Counted from the first letter of the stretch, positions 10,821 through 22,386 are shown. The stretch: DNA of 64,000 bases from Phytophthora quininea (GCA_011947345.1 JAAVTG010000957.1:1-64000); one strand, 5' to 3'. Notes: generated from the letters alone by a model not told the origin. Numbers and translations are program-made.

Positions 10821-13800
10821 ATGGGCGCCAAGCAGCAGCAGACGGAGCCTGCGTCTCCGCAGAAGGGCGACTTCCTCAAGCTCTTCTGGACGCTGGCCGA
10901 GAGTGACCGCCACGTGCGCACGCAGGCAGCGGCCCAGCTCCTGGAGCACTTGCAGCAGAGCAGCAAGCAGGACTCGGAGGTGCAGTACACGCTCAAGCGA
11001 TTGGTGCGCGGCCTGGCCTCGTCGCGTGACGCTGCTCGCCAGGGCTTCAGCACGGCGTTAGCCGGACTGCTGGCCGCTTTCCCGACGCAATTGGCTCTGA
11101 GCGATGCGCGCGAGCTGCTGCGCGACGCCATGGAGCTGCACGCGTCCATGAAGCCCATGGAGCAGCGCGAGCACGTGTTCGGCCGCCTCTTCGGCTTGCT
11201 AGCACTGCACCGCTCTGGCAGACTGAGTGACGACCTGCCGCTGCTGGTAGACGTGGTGAAAGAGCTGCTGGAAATGGCTTCTTTCAAGCGCTGGTTCCGG
11301 GAGACGTGCTACGAGGCGGCGTTGACGTTGCTGGCGGATGTCCCTGCTGAGTTGTTTGTGAGCGAACTGGCCGATCCTATCCAGAAATGTCTGCATATCC
11401 AACCGTCCAAGGGCAGTGAAGAAGACGGTGTTGCGGTGTGGAATGCGGACCAGGTGCAGCTTGCTGTCGGCGTGCAACGATACATGCATGTGACTGGCAT
11501 TGACCAGGACGAAGAACAGAAGAAGCGGCCGGAGAAGTTTGCAGCGGCTGATGTGCTGTGTCGTCACAGTGTGCATTTGCTTGCACTGCCACTGCGTGAG
11601 TCTTCGGGATGCTACCCGCGTGTGCATTCGGTTTGGTTTGGTGTTTTTGGCCACGTGCTAAACCCGACAGGTGATGAAGCTGAGAAGTTGGATGGCGAGC
11701 TGTTCCAGGAAGCTTGGACGGTGCTGGTGGAAAACTCGCTAGTTGGTGGCAGTCCGGCTGATGGCACCCCGGTGCTCCTACTAGCCACGAGCGCCAGGGT
11801 CTGGCACTGAAGATTTTGAGCTCGTGGCGCCCAAGCTTCCGGCGCCGGTGGTGCGGGCTATCCTCACGCCGCGCTTTGTCAAGTGTCTGTACAACAACGG
11901 TGTTGCCAAGAGGAACTATCTGCACGAAGCTGCGCGTCACTGTCTGAAGGTATTCGCTGCTAGCGCTCCGGGTGAGTTCTTCCACTTCTTCCGCAAGCAG
12001 TTTGCCTCTCCACTCGCTATCCTGGTGACGGGCACAGATGAAAATGAGGACGGCCAGGAAGAGAAACAGCCCAAAAGAAACAAAAGCTTAGCGCTGGTGG
12101 ATTTGATAAGCTCATTGAACTGGAGGAGAAAAAGGAACGCGAGGATGCAGTGAAGCGCCGTACCGACCGCGCTCGCGTTTGGGCTTTGGAGGCCATGGTG
12201 GCTGCGATCACAGAGCAGCTCAGCGCTAAGGGCGACGCGAACGAAGAGACCAAGAAGCTTCAGGACGAGTACTGCAGTTTCTCGTGTTCCACTCGTTCTT
12301 TACGCCAGCCGAGGGTGCCGAGTCGACTCCATCTAAGAAGAGCAAGAAGAACAAAAAGGCCAAGAAGAGCAAGAAGTCTGTTATCGATGAGGTGGTGCAG
12401 GAGGTGGCCACAGCTACACCTGCGTTATCAGAGAATGTGGCTAGCTATGCCAAGACGCGACTGTTTTCACTTATGAGCCTGGGCCTAGCTGGGTCTGACG
12501 GTGCTCGTGCTAGCGAGAGCGTGTTGAGCCGCATTTTTCGGTTGCTCAGGACCTGCAGTCCAACAGAGCAGTTGCCACGCTACGTGAGGATCTGAGCGAG
12601 GAGGCCACGGAGCAACTCAAGGCATTAAACGACCATATTGAGAACTTGAAAACCCAGGAACAGGGGGACGTCAATGCGGAGGACAAGAAGAACAAGAAGG
12701 CACCTCGCAGGCCGCTAGAGGAGACGTTCCTGTTGCTGTTCTTGAGCTCTGGACTTCAGCTTCTAGATGCTGAGCAACGTGAGGACGCTGCTGTGGTGGT
12801 TACTGACTTGGACAAGTGCTACAAGCAGCTGCTTGTGCAGCAGAAGAAGACGGCTCCTACGACGAAGAAGAGCAAGAAGAGCAAAAAGAAGGAAGCTGCG
12901 TCCGAAGAAGAGGAGGAAGACTCGGTTGTTGTGCTTACAGACCTGTTGCTGAGTTTGTTGTCGCAGGACTCGAGTGCGCTGCGTGAGATCGTGACACAAG
13001 CCTTCCGCTCGCTTCTGCCTCTCCTAAACGCTGCCTGCTTGACCACCATGGTGAACGTGTTGCAGTCGTCACCGGATGGTGAAGGTGCTGGTGCTGGCGA
13101 TGATGACGACGATGAATTTGCTCCCATTACGCGTGACGTGGACCAGGAGGACGATGACGAGGAGGAGGAAGAGGAAGTGGTGCTATCGTCCGCCAACGCT
13201 CTCTCTGATGCTCTTCGCAACGATGAGAAGCTGTCGGCACTCCACCAAGAAGATCTCGCGCTTGCCGCCATTGTTGGACAGGTGAAGAACCGTTCGCAGC
13301 GCAAGAAGGATGTGAAGCGGGCCCGAGTTCAAACGATGCACTTCCAGCTGCGCGTTTTGGATCTCCTGCAGGTGTTTGTTGCTCAGCGCCCTGAGGAGGC
13401 TGCTTCGGCACACGGCGCTTTAGTGCTGTCACTGGTTGCACCTCTGTTCCACGTCCTTGCTCGAGTGCAGAAGGCAGACTCGGAGAAGCGTGTGCTTCGG
13501 GATCGCGTTCAGGCTGTGCTGCTGCACAAGGTACTTCGCTCGAAGGACACCAGTTCTGCCAGCAAGGCCGCACAGACTGAAGCGCTGGCTGCTCTTCGCC
13601 AAGTGCTTGGAGTGGTGCGCACTACAGCTCTGGAAAAGGAGCACGCAGCTAAGGTGGCGTCTGCGGCGGTTGTTTACCTGGTGCGTGTGCTCTGTGCTGG
13701 CGAGGTAGCAAGCGACGAGGAAGTACAAAAGATCATGCACGAGTCCGTTCTAGACGCGTTCACCAAGAAGCACTCGCGCTTCCCGCGTGCTGCGTTCGAC

Positions 13801-14448
13801 GAATTGCTGACCAAGTTCCCCGCTGTGGGTGCTCGTGTGCTTCTGGAGCCGCTTGCTGCTGTTGCAGTTGCTGAGGAGAAGACCAAGGACGACGACAACG
13901 CCAAGGTGCGAGCAGCAGTCGACGACTTCTCAAAGTGCGAAGTTTACCGACTCCTGACGGTGCTGCTTCGCGGCAGCAGCAAACTGCAACAGAGCGGAGA
14001 GCTGACCAAGACGCAACAGAGCGCTTTCACACGAGTTCAGAAGCCGTTGAAGAAGGCGTTGGTGCGGCAACTGAGTCCCGAGAACGTCAAGCAGCTGAAG
14101 CCGAAGCGCATGAAGATCGTGCTGACGCTCGCGTTGCAGTTGGTCAAGTTCTGGCACGCGTCGGGCAACAAGAACAGCCAAGCGGACATCCGCGCTGTTG
14201 TGGAAGCAGTGCAGGCTGTGGACACCAACTCGCCCGTCGTAAAGGGAATGGCAAAGCAAGTGGCAGAAGCGGCCGGAATGCAGGCGACCAAGACAGACAA
14301 AATCCCAGCAGATGAAGAGGATGAACTCATGCCCGAGCAGGGGCAAGAGGAAGTGGTTGAAGCTGAAGGGGAAAAGAGGAGCAAGACAAAGAAGAGCAAG
14401 AGCCCCAAGGACAAGCAGAAGAAGAAACGCAAACGCTCCGACGAGTAA
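10821..14448 (+). CDS. POL5: DNA polymerase V / MYBBP1A homologue (POL5)
   Basis: About 1210 aa once five one-base losses are allowed for. It begins MGAKQQQTEPASPQ and matches the POL5/MYBBP1A layout: helical HEAT-like repeats (FLKLFWTLAESDRHVRTQAA), acidic low-complexity stretches (ASEEEEEDSVV, QEDDDEEEEEEVV) and a lysine-rich nucleolar tail (KTKKSKSPKDKQKKKRKR). Despite the name, family members act in rDNA transcription and ribosome biogenesis, not as replicative polymerases. Breaks: C4 at 11767-11770, T4 at 11814-11817, A4 at 12073-12076, near 12269 and near 12544. Each moves the frame in the direction expected from one missing base, and the frame from 12595 to the stop is clean. No intron is needed. 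Confidence 0.8.
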
Positions 14449-14756
14449 ATCCACTCGTGGGGTTCGTCAGCAGCAGCTCGACTCGATAAGGCCCCACCTA
14501 TTATAGATACTAGAGCTTTCGTGTTGCCCTGCCATCCTTGTCAACGTCCAACTCCAGAGACCAGAGACCACAGCAGCTTGCATCCTCTCTCCGTGTTTTG
14601 ACTCGTTCCACAAATTACCAGGCGTGGAGACCTGAAGAAGAGCGCCACGAAGCTGCTTGACTAAAAAATCTGCCGCCCGCGTCGGTCTCTGCTTGGGGAT
14701 CGAGTCGCTCGTGGCTGTATCTTATTGCTGTCCTGTCGTCTATCGAGTCGCTTGCT
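14449..14756. other. Convergent intergenic region POL5 / SEC61 beta
   Basis: The 3' flanks of two convergent genes. I see no coding signal and no recognisable element here. Confidence 0.5.
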
Positions 14757-15196
14757 CTAGCCGCGGAACTTGCCCCACACGTGCAGCAGCACCACAAAGC
14801 CCACGAACATGAGGCAGCTCACCAGCACCGTGGTGGGGCCGATCTTCAGGCCGGGCGAGTCGTCCGTGTAGAAGCGCAGGATGCCGGCCGAGCTGCCGCC
14901 CATGCCGCGGCCAGTGTTCTGCCCGAGCGCGCTGCCGCCACCGGACGCCGGCTGCAATGGGTACACACACAGTTTAACAATGCGTCAGTGACTGGCCTCG
15001 GAGATCCGCTGGTAGTTGCGTGCCACGTACTTGCGCAAGCCGCTGGCTGCTGCTCCTCGGACGCCGCCGTCGGCGCAGGTTTCTTGCCGGCCAAAGCTCC
15101 GTTCGCTCCAACAGCCTACGGAGAGGGACACAAGACGCCGTTAGGAATACATGGGAGGCCGGAGGGCTGTCGCTAGCTGCTGCCGCCACGCACCAT
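14757..15196 (-). CDS. SEC61B: SEC61 beta subunit of the ER translocon
   Basis: The 3' exon (14757-14951) is diagnostic: a Gly/Ser-rich linker ([14 protein letters not shown]), the family signature [15 protein letters not shown], a tail-anchoring membrane helix ([17 protein letters not shown]) and the end WGKFRG. It is the small tail-anchored subunit of the SEC61 channel. The 5' part is less certain. A plausible model starts at ATG 15194-15196, splices at once to 15115 and reads [20 protein letters not shown], with one base loss before the donor near 15026. All of these exons are short. Confidence 0.78.
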
Positions 15197-15802
15197 CGCG
15201 TCCGTGTGTGTCTTGTGTGTCGCTCGCTTGATTGTGAGGGAGCTCAGCCACGTGGCCCAGAAACCTGTGGAATGACTATAGGGGCGTATCGTTTTCAAAG
15301 GGGGCTGTGGACCCGCAGCGCGACTCGGTGGACTTTGCGCGCGACCCGGTGGACTTTGCGCGCGACTCGGTGGACTCGCAGCGCGACCGGTGGACTTTGC
15401 GCGCGACTCGGTGGACTCGCAGCGCGACCCGGTGGACTTTGCGCGCGACCCTGTGGACTCGCAGCGCGACTCGGTGGACTTTGAGCGCGACCTTGTATTC
15501 TCTTAAGTTGCAGAGGCAACGCCTCACGAAGATGGCGGAGGTGATTGCACAGTAAGAAATAGACAGCAGTGCACGAGGGACCAGCACAGACCGCGGTGCG
15601 AAGAGACCAAAATGCAGTGGGCGAGCGTCACAAGAATGGCCGTCGGAATGTGTGTTGAAGATGTCCACCTGGAAAACTACAAGGACAATCACGCCAAACC
15701 GCTCTCGGATTACTCGGTGCTCACTGTGCTGGCGGACACACGTTGGTGGCGAGCCACCGCTTCCGGCCCACGCTGCAGCGCACTTCCCAAAACTCCATCG
15801 AC
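15197..15802. other. Intergenic region with minisatellite, SEC61 beta to nitroreductase 1
   Basis: Apart from the 21-bp tandem repeat at 15302-15495 I see no gene here. Open frames across the repeat on both strands are by-products of its 21-bp period. Confidence 0.4.
15302..15495. repeat. 21-bp minisatellite, about nine copies
   Basis: Head-to-tail units of 21 bp starting GACTCGGTGG or GACCCGGTGG and ending TTTGCGCGC or TCGCAGCGC, two variants that alternate irregularly. One unit is 20 bp, so the phase slips once. Because the unit is a multiple of three, every frame stays open: the + strand reads heptads of DSVDFAR/DSVDSQR type, the - strand ARKVHRV/ALRVHRV. No start, intron or domain ties it to a gene, so I treat it as a repeat. 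Confidence 0.85.
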
Positions 15803-16662
15803 ATGGCACTCCGTCGAACTGCCTCCGCGCCGCTCTTTCGCCAACTGCACGAACGCTCCGGTGGCAGCAATGCGCAGAAAGACCTGGGCGCCGCCATCAC
15901 CGATCGCTACGCCTGCAAGTCCTTCCTGTCGAACCCGTGCCGGACCACACGCTCAAGGAGATACTCAAGCTCACCCAGGTGCGTTGCAAAAACAATCTTC
16001 AGCATTACTAGAGAGTGCTAACTTTTTTTCTTCTTGCGGCTGTAGCGAGCTCCGACGAGCCTCAACACTCAGCCGTACGCCTGTGTGCTTGTTCGCGAGC
16101 AAAAGGACCGCGAGAAACTCGCCGAGGCCATGCTTGCGAGCAACGGTCGCAAAGTGAAAGAAGCGCCAGTTGTGGCAGTGTTTGCAGCTGACTGCGAGCC
16201 CAGGAAGCGCCTGCCACGCCTGCAGCAGCTCGCCGCGGACAACGGGGCTTCTGTGGACGCGGTAAACGACATGCCTTTTGTGGTGCGTCTCTTTTCGGGG
16301 GACAACGTCGTCCCTCACGCCGTCCGTGGAGCCATTACGTCAGTCGCGTCGCCGATGAGACCCGTGCCGCCGAACGTGACCACGGAGGCGTGGGCGTACA
16401 AGCAGACCACGTTTGCGGCGGCGACGTTTCTGTATGCAGCCCAGGTTCACGGTCTCGCGACGTGTCCGATCGAAGGGTTCGACCAGATTCGCGTGAGGAA
16501 GGCGCTCGACATCCCTACACGCTACGGCATTCCGGTGGTGGTCGCTCTCGGCTACGCGAACCCCACTGCGAGGCCTAAAAACGCTCGGTGAGGTTGGATC
16601 CGTCCGAGGTGTTTTACGATGGGAAATTCGGACAGTCGAGCGAGGACATTTTCGCGGCGTAA
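15803..16662 (+). CDS. Nitroreductase-family protein, copy 1 (two frameshifts)
   Basis: Exons 15803-15978 and 16046-16662 with a 67-bp GT-AG intron at the same position as in copy 2 (after LKLTQ). Landmarks of the FMN-binding nitroreductase fold are present: DRYACKSFL near the start, RAPTSLNTQPYACVLV, the helix TEAWAYKQTTFAAATF and GIPVVVALGYANP. The N terminus is basic with Ala/Arg (MALRRTASAPLFRQLHERS), suggesting organelle targeting. Breaks against copy 2: one G lost at about 15937 (CCGTGCC where copy 2 has CCGGTGCC) and one base lost near 16586, after which the conserved tail EVFYDGKFGQSSEDIF is regained. The substrate is unknown. It converges on a PL1 gene 137 bp away. Confidence 0.75.
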
Positions 16663-16798
16663 GGTGTACCCTGCGCTTTCGTGCACCGACACTGCCGACA
16701 ACGTTGGTAAGTGACCATCAAAATCTATTTCTTTTTCACACACTACTCCGATACAAGCAAAGCACTTCCAATCGCGTCTGCTGCTGTTCTCAATTCGC

Positions 16799-18120
16799 TT
16801 AGTCAAGCTTTCCGACGCCGAAGTTGGCGGTCGTCTCGCTCCAGACCTTCTCCAAGTCGCTCGACTGGATGGACTCCGTGGATGGCACGGCCGAACCGGG
16901 GGTATTCTGACTGATCTGGGTCCACTGCGCCGTTGAGCCGGTCGTCTGTTGTTCCGCAGTGCTCGACGAGGTCGAACCCGATGAGTAGTCCTTCATGGCA
17001 GGGTAGTTCTTCACGGTCTCCAGAGCCGTCAAGCCGTCGCGAGACGTAAAGTTGCCGCTGTTCTCCAGTCCGTTTACTGCGCACGAACGGCCTAAGTATT
17101 TTGGGCATTCGTCGTCGGTGGCGTTCGGGGCGTAGAGGGAGCCGTACTTGGCGTCCAGGAGAGGGAGCCTCGTGTTGCTGAAGTGGTTGCCTTCAGCGAG
17201 AATCCAAGCGTTGACACCAATCTCGAACGAGTGGCCCGAGTTGTTTCCCCAGAAGTTGTTGGCGATATGGGCGACAACATTGGCCTCGTTGTTACCACCG
17301 ATCTTCGGAGAACGCCCCGACGTGGAGTGGACGTAGTTGTTGAGCATGCTGAAGCGGGTGGTGCCGTAGAAGATGAAGGTCCAGTAGTGGCGGCCGTCGC
17401 ATGTGGCCGAGTAGTCCGTCTCGCCGTCGAAGTCCGAGTTGCTGATAGTCATCGTCGGCGTGCTGGCTAAGTTGGTCGTGAGGAACTGGCGACCAACACG
17501 AGACACCTTGATATGGTCGAGCCAAATGTTGTTCATCGGCGTCTTGCCATGGTCCAGACCTTGCATGTAGATAGCGTCGCCGCCCCAGACGAGGTGGTGG
17601 TTCAGTTCGGTGATGTGGACGTTCTGAACGATGATGTTGTTGCCGGCCAGCGTCAAGCCCTTGCCGATGATGACACCGCTGCGACCAATGCCACGGAGAG
17701 TCTTGTCGCTCTTGATGTTGATGCGCTTCAATGGAGCGTTGTCGTACGTCACCGTCACGTTGGTGCCGTTCGTGCAGCCACCGGTGGTGGCCATGTTGCC
17801 GCCTGGATGATCACATCCTGACTCTTGAAGCCGTTGTTCAGCGCCATGCACTTGCGGGTGTAATCCGGTCGGCAACCAGGCTCCGTCGTCGTGCCTTCAG
17901 TGCCACGGAAGTCGAAGGTCTGGTTCAACACCACCACGAGAGGCTCAGTCGAGTTCAGGTACTGGATGAGCTCGGTAGTGGAGGTGGGGTACACGACGGT
18001 GCCGTTGCCACCACCGGTGGTCCCCGCGGCCAGACCGGCGGGCGTACCGATAGTGAAAGCAGCGGCATTCTTGGCGGCGAAAGCGAGGGCGGCGGCGACG
18101 ATGAGTTGGAAGCGTCCCAT
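16799..18120 (-). CDS. Pectin/pectate lyase PL1, copy A (one frameshift)
   Basis: Secreted polysaccharide lyase family 1. Signal peptide MGRFQLIVAAALAFAAKNAA, then the mature start [18 protein letters not shown]. Beta-helix landmarks follow: [32 protein letters not shown], the IWLDHIKVS motif, FDGETDYSATCDGRHYW and RSPKIGG carrying the likely catalytic Arg. A Ser/Thr/Gln-rich linker and the short tail DLEKVWSETTANFGVGKLD close the protein. One base is missing near 17803 (CAGGCGG where the paralogue at 27235 has CAAGGCGG). The first ~115 codons and upstream DNA are almost identical to copies B and C; the rest is diverged. Pectin versus pectate preference cannot be told from sequence. Confidence 0.85.
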
Positions 18121-18169
18121 GGTTTGTACGTCGACTCCGTGGGTGGGTTTCAGGTGCTTGATGCGAGGC

Positions 18170-18184
18170 AAATTGAAGAATGAG
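18170..18184 (-). promoter_or_regulatory. Oomycete Inr+FPR core promoter of PL1 copy A
   Basis: On the - strand the sequence reads CTCATTCTTCAATTT, matching the oomycete core promoter consensus GCTCATTYYNCAWTTT except for its first base. It lies about 50 bp upstream of the ATG. Copies B and C have versions of the same element at similar distance. Confidence 0.6.
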
Positions 18185-18897
18185 AGTTTACTGCCGACAT
18201 GATGCGGGTGGCCTCAGAGGTTGGTTCGAGTTGACGTGCTGTCGTGGGGACAAGAGCATTGATAGCAACTTGGAAAAGTTGAGCTGCTAAAGCCCGGCTC
18301 AATCGTTTTTGTTACGCTGGTGGATATGACAAGGCTCTCGACTCAATGGTCCGAGGTGCAAATCTCCGTATGCAAACTCAGAAAGCAGAAGGCTAATGCT
18401 GTTGTTGTTGCCAACGAGGAAAATTTGCTGCAGCTTCCTGCAGATCGAGACACGTTGTGGCAGAAACCTTTGAGTACTGCATCACCCGTAGTCGAAATTT
18501 CCGACGCAATGATTAACTCGACATTCTTCGATTGCAAAGTCCACGACACGACTTCATCGTATTAAATAGCACATATTCGCGGAGCACCAGCGGCGGCAGC
18601 GTGCCGTTCAAGGACCGTAGACATCGTGTCCGTACGACGTTGATGGTGAACATTCCTACAAGATATCGTATTACATGTACTGCAATGGTCTGACCCACAC
18701 ACGGCCAATCAGCAAAAACAGATGAGTCTCCACGCCGCGTCAACTCGATCAATTACACTGCAGGTTGGAATACGTTTGCATTGATGCGTTTAAAAGACGA
18801 CGAAGCAGTGAAAAAGCAGTGAGAGCCACATCGATGATCGGGACGACATGGAAAATAGTTATTAGCAAAGCAAACCCAAGTCCCAACTCAAAGCAGC
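18185..18897. other. Intergenic region PL1-A / LRR gene
   Basis: About 700 bp without a gene that I can support. Short open frames on both strands lack family features. It contains the promoter side of PL1 copy A and the 3' side of the LRR gene. Confidence 0.4.
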
Positions 18898-20074
18898 TCA
18901 CCCTTCCTCCCAGAAGGGCCTTTTCGACGGAAGCACCGGGCGGTAGATATTCGGCTGTCTGGCTCGACGGCCTCTCTCGACTCGATCGTAGGTATTTCGC
19001 ATGACAAGCAGTACTAGAAGTGCCACAAAGGCCAGCCCCAACGACACCGCCGACAGGATCAAGAACTTGGTGCGACGCTGGGTAATGGACGACTTTAATT
19101 CCGGCGCTAGAGTGATTGTTACTCCCGTCGAGCCACTTGAGTTTTTGTCGGTTTGTCCCCGGTATTTGGTGTCAAAATGTTCGTCCGTCAACACACACAG
19201 CAGCGTTTCCTGCACGACGTGAATCATCGCAGCTGGGTCTTTACAAGTCACGTCTTGGACTGTGGAGACGTTGAACACTTCCAAGCTCTCGAACAGCGCA
19301 GCATCCGTCTGCCGCACCTCCAACTCTTGGAGCCCGACGGTAGACGTGAGGAACAGTATCTTCAGCGAGCTCGGGAAAGAAACACCGGAGATTTGTGTGA
19401 CCGGATTGCTCGAGAAATTGAGTGTTAATATCGAGTCAGGGAACGAGAAGTTTTGCAGGCTCGACAACGCGCCACTAGCTGATGTGCTTTGGAGGAGAAA
19501 TACCGCCATCTTCAGTACTACAAACATCCTTAAAACCTAAACGATACGTACAGCTTGTTCAGACTGGTCGGGAACTCGAAGCTCTGCATGGAAGAGAACG
19601 GATTCCTAGACAAATCGCTGCAGTCACAACGAAAACAATAAAGGCGACCACATTTCGTCCATCGGCCAGCACAACCAAGACGTACAGCGTCTGCACCGTC
19701 GACGGGATGGAAACGTTCTCCAGTCTCGAGAGGCTGTTGTTGCTCAGATCACTGCCAAAACACGCCGTCAATTCGTTTGAAAGCCGTAGAGAACCGAGTC
19801 TCACTCACAGCACATTCACTACCGGCAAACTCTCGACGCTGACGATTTGTCTGCTCCTGAGACTCAACTGCGTCTTGCCGTTGCTGGTTGCCGTCACCTG
19901 GACCAGCTCCTTCGAGCAATCTGCGTACTCGACCAGAGCTGACGTCGTCGAATTGGCCGTCACTCGAGTCACTTGGCTCGTGCACCCATTCGCCTCTCCT
20001 GCCGTCGCGAATCCGCCGACAGCAGTCCAAAGCTCAGACAAGAGCAAGCTCCACAGCACGACGGCAACTCGCAT
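18898..20074 (-). CDS. LRR transmembrane receptor-like protein
   Basis: Join (minus) 19809-20074, 19686-19751, 19552-19617 and 18898-19474, giving 324 aa. Signal peptide MRVAVVLWSLLLSELWTAVG, a cysteine-containing N-terminal cap, then leucine-rich repeats: DLSNNSLSRLENVSIP, DLSRNPFSSMQSFEFP, LQNFSFPDSILTLNFSSN. After the repeats comes one membrane helix (ILSAVSLGLAFVALLVLLVM) and a ~33-residue basic tail without a kinase domain. Each of the two middle exons is exactly 66 nt, one 22-residue repeat, bounded by introns that split the Leu codon CT|N. Topology is that of a receptor-like protein. The start is 41 bp from the ATG of TAM41 on the other strand. Confidence 0.8.
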
Positions 20075-20115
20075 TCGTCTGCAGGAAACTGCCTGACAAA
20101 AACGGCGCTGCTCAC

Positions 20116-21356
20116 ATGACATTCGACGGTCTCGTAGCATCTTCGTTTTTGACAGGCCATATGAGCTTGGCGGCGGCGCTGACGCAGGCGCTGGACGCCA
20201 CGTTCCCGCGCGTGGCCTTCTCCATGGCCTACGGCTCGGGCGTGTTCCAGCAGAAGAACCACGACGCCAGCGAGTCGATGGTGGACCTGGTCTTGGCCGT
20301 GGACGACCCGCAGCGCTGGCACGAGCAGAACCTGGCGCGTAATCCACAGCACTACTCGCTGCTCAAGTGGCTGGGGGCGGCCAACGTCGCCGCCTTCCAG
20401 GAGAACTTTGGTGCCGGCGTGTACTACAACACGCTGGTCAGTCTTCAAAGCGGTTGGGGAGGCTTGGTCATTTGACAGAGTTTTGCTGCAGGTTCCACTG
20501 ACTGGCAAGTTGCTCGGCTCCAGACTCGTCAAGTACGGAGTTGTGAGCACCAAGACGCTATGCGAGGACCTGACAACGTGGAAGAGTCTCTATCTGAGTG
20601 GCAGGATGCACAAACCTGTACGGAAGTTCGCTGGGAGTTTGATGAGCAGCAACTGATGTGGAGACTGTGGCAGATCAGCATTCTGTCGTCCAGTGCAGAG
20701 ATCCAAGCTGCTAGTGCCGAGAACTTGACGCATGCACTCAACTACGCTGTGCTGTGTCTGCCGGAGAAGTTTACAGAGCACGACCTGTTCATGGTAGTGT
20801 CGTAGCGCAGTAACTTTGACCTGCAGGATGACCCACTGACGATGCTGCTGTTTCCTTTGAGCAGAAGATCGCTGGCATCTCGTACCTGGGAGACTTCCGA
20901 ATGACCTTCGGAGAGAACCCCAAGAAGGTGCGCAACATTGTGGACGGCAATTTCAAGGCCTTCCAGGAGCTGTACCAGCACAAGATCAAGGTGCGCAAAG
21001 GTCTCTCAGTTCGGCCTTGATACTTGAGCTACTAACTTCTGCTGAGACGACTAGGAGTCGCCATTTATGTCTCGATCGCTCTCGGATGGCGACGTGCTCG
21101 TTGCCAACAGCAGCGATCTCAAGACCCGCCAAACCATCGTAGAAGCCTTGCCATCTAACGTGCTCCAGCGAATCGCCTCCAAATCCCAGCGCCTAAACCC
21201 CAGGCCGTGAGCAAGAAGCAGTTGCAGCGCATCATCGCGACGATCGTCTTCCGGTCCAGCCGATCGCAGAGCATCAAAGGCATCGCCACTGCTGGCGGCG
21301 TCAAGTCGATCGTCTACGTGGCGCAGAAGCTCAAGCGCACGTACTTGAAGAAGTAG
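20116..21356 (+). CDS. TAM41: Mitochondrial CDP-diacylglycerol synthase (TAM41/Mmp37)
   Basis: The nucleotidyltransferase motif FSMAYGSGVFQQ followed by MVDLVLAVDD is the Tam41 signature. Later landmarks are KYGVVSTKTLCEDL, YLSGRMHKP, ALNYAVLCLPEKFTEHDL, ISYLGDFRMTFGENP and the tail SRSQSIKGIATAGGVKSI. The enzyme makes CDP-diacylglycerol from phosphatidic acid on the matrix side of the inner membrane, for cardiolipin. Exons: 20116-20436, 20492-20793, 20865-20990, 21055-21356. Breaks: one base lost near 20620 (after MHKPV) and one A near 21195-21197 (before PQAVSKKQLQ). An ATG at 20161 is an alternative start. Confidence 0.82.
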
Positions 21357-21396
21357 AGTGAGTCAATTTTGAGAGTGTATTGGAGTGTCTACTAGT

Positions 21397-22386
21397 CTAC
21401 ACGCTCAAGACCTTCTGCAGGTACTCGACACGCAGTTTGGTCTCCTGAGCAAAGTCCTTGTCTTCTCCTTCCAGCGCGTCGATCTGTTTGATCCGCTGCT
21501 CGCACTTGCTGAGCAGACCGAGCTCTGGTTTCTTGCAGGCAGCCATGAAGTTGGGGCCGGTCAGCGCAAACTCGGCCAGTCCTTCCAGCGCGCTCTCGCA
21601 CAGATCCACGTCTTGGCTGGAGATGAATTCGCCCGCTGCTTGGATGTAAAAGTCCGCAGCCAGCACTTGGTCCGCCGTCGAGCGTTTGTTGCGGACCAGG
21701 TACCGCAGGAAGAAGAGCGACTTGCGCTGCAGTCGAATGTCCGTGGCGCTCTGCAGGTTGCATCGCATGAGCTCCAGGCCGTCGCAGGTCTCCCAAGGAA
21801 GCGCGCTTCGGCTGCAGCGTGGTGACGCACCAGACACGAGATGCCCAGCAGCGCCTTGACCCGACAGGTCGTGTCCTGGTCCTCACGCGCCAACGCACAG
21901 AGCACCTCGAGCAGACCGCCGTCCAGGGCCTTGTCTTGGCAGAAGGGATTGTTCTGCACCACCACCGAGCAGACCTCGGCCGCGAGCGCGCGCGACGAGC
22001 TCTGCTCGTACTGCTGGATGACGTTGGCCATGACTCGCAGGCCCCCATCTTGGCGAAGTTCTGCGCGTTGTCGATCTGGTCGATGCGCGTCAGCAGCTCG
22101 TCCAGCAGCGTGTCCTTGTACTGCGCCAGCTCCTCGGCCGTGGGGCCTCCAGCTCGTCCTGGATGCTGCCGCCCTCGGTCGCGAACACCAGCCGAGGGTC
22201 CTCCCCTTCCAAAATGCGCAGAATGTCCTTGACGCGCTCGTTCTCGTCCACGACGCCCTCGTTCATGACCTTCTCCAGGAACTGGCGCTTCTCGTCCGAG
22301 ATGGGCGTGGCCGTCGTGGGCGTCGTGCCGTCCGAGTGCTTCATGGTCCACTTCATCAGGCCCAGCCACTTGTTCGGGTCCGTCAT
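21397..22386 (-). CDS. FES1: Hsp70 nucleotide exchange factor FES1/HSPBP1
   Basis: The N terminus MTDPNKWLGLMKWTMKHSDG is the Fes1 signature. It is followed by armadillo-type helices: LLDELLTRIDQIDNAQNFAK, AAEVCSVVVQNNPFCQDKAL, RVKALLGISCLVRHH, RKSLFFLRYLVRNKRS. Fes1/HSPBP1 clamps the Hsp70 nucleotide-binding domain and speeds ADP release in the cytosol. About 330 aa in three reading shifts: near 22142-22150 (before GPTAEELAQYKD), at the C5 run near 22041-22045 (before LRVMANVIQQ) and near 21792-21800 (before PWETCDGLELM). No intron needed. Confidence 0.85.

Noticed and set aside
3843..14448. Genome-wide programmed frameshifting as the cause of the many frame changes
   Set aside because: There is no common slippery motif or following structure at the breaks. 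They fall in varied homopolymers and every one fits a simple missing base. Only the gypsy gag/protease site has the features of a real signal.
15302..15495. CRISPR array
   Set aside because: Units are contiguous 21-bp tandem copies without unique spacers, and the context is eukaryotic.
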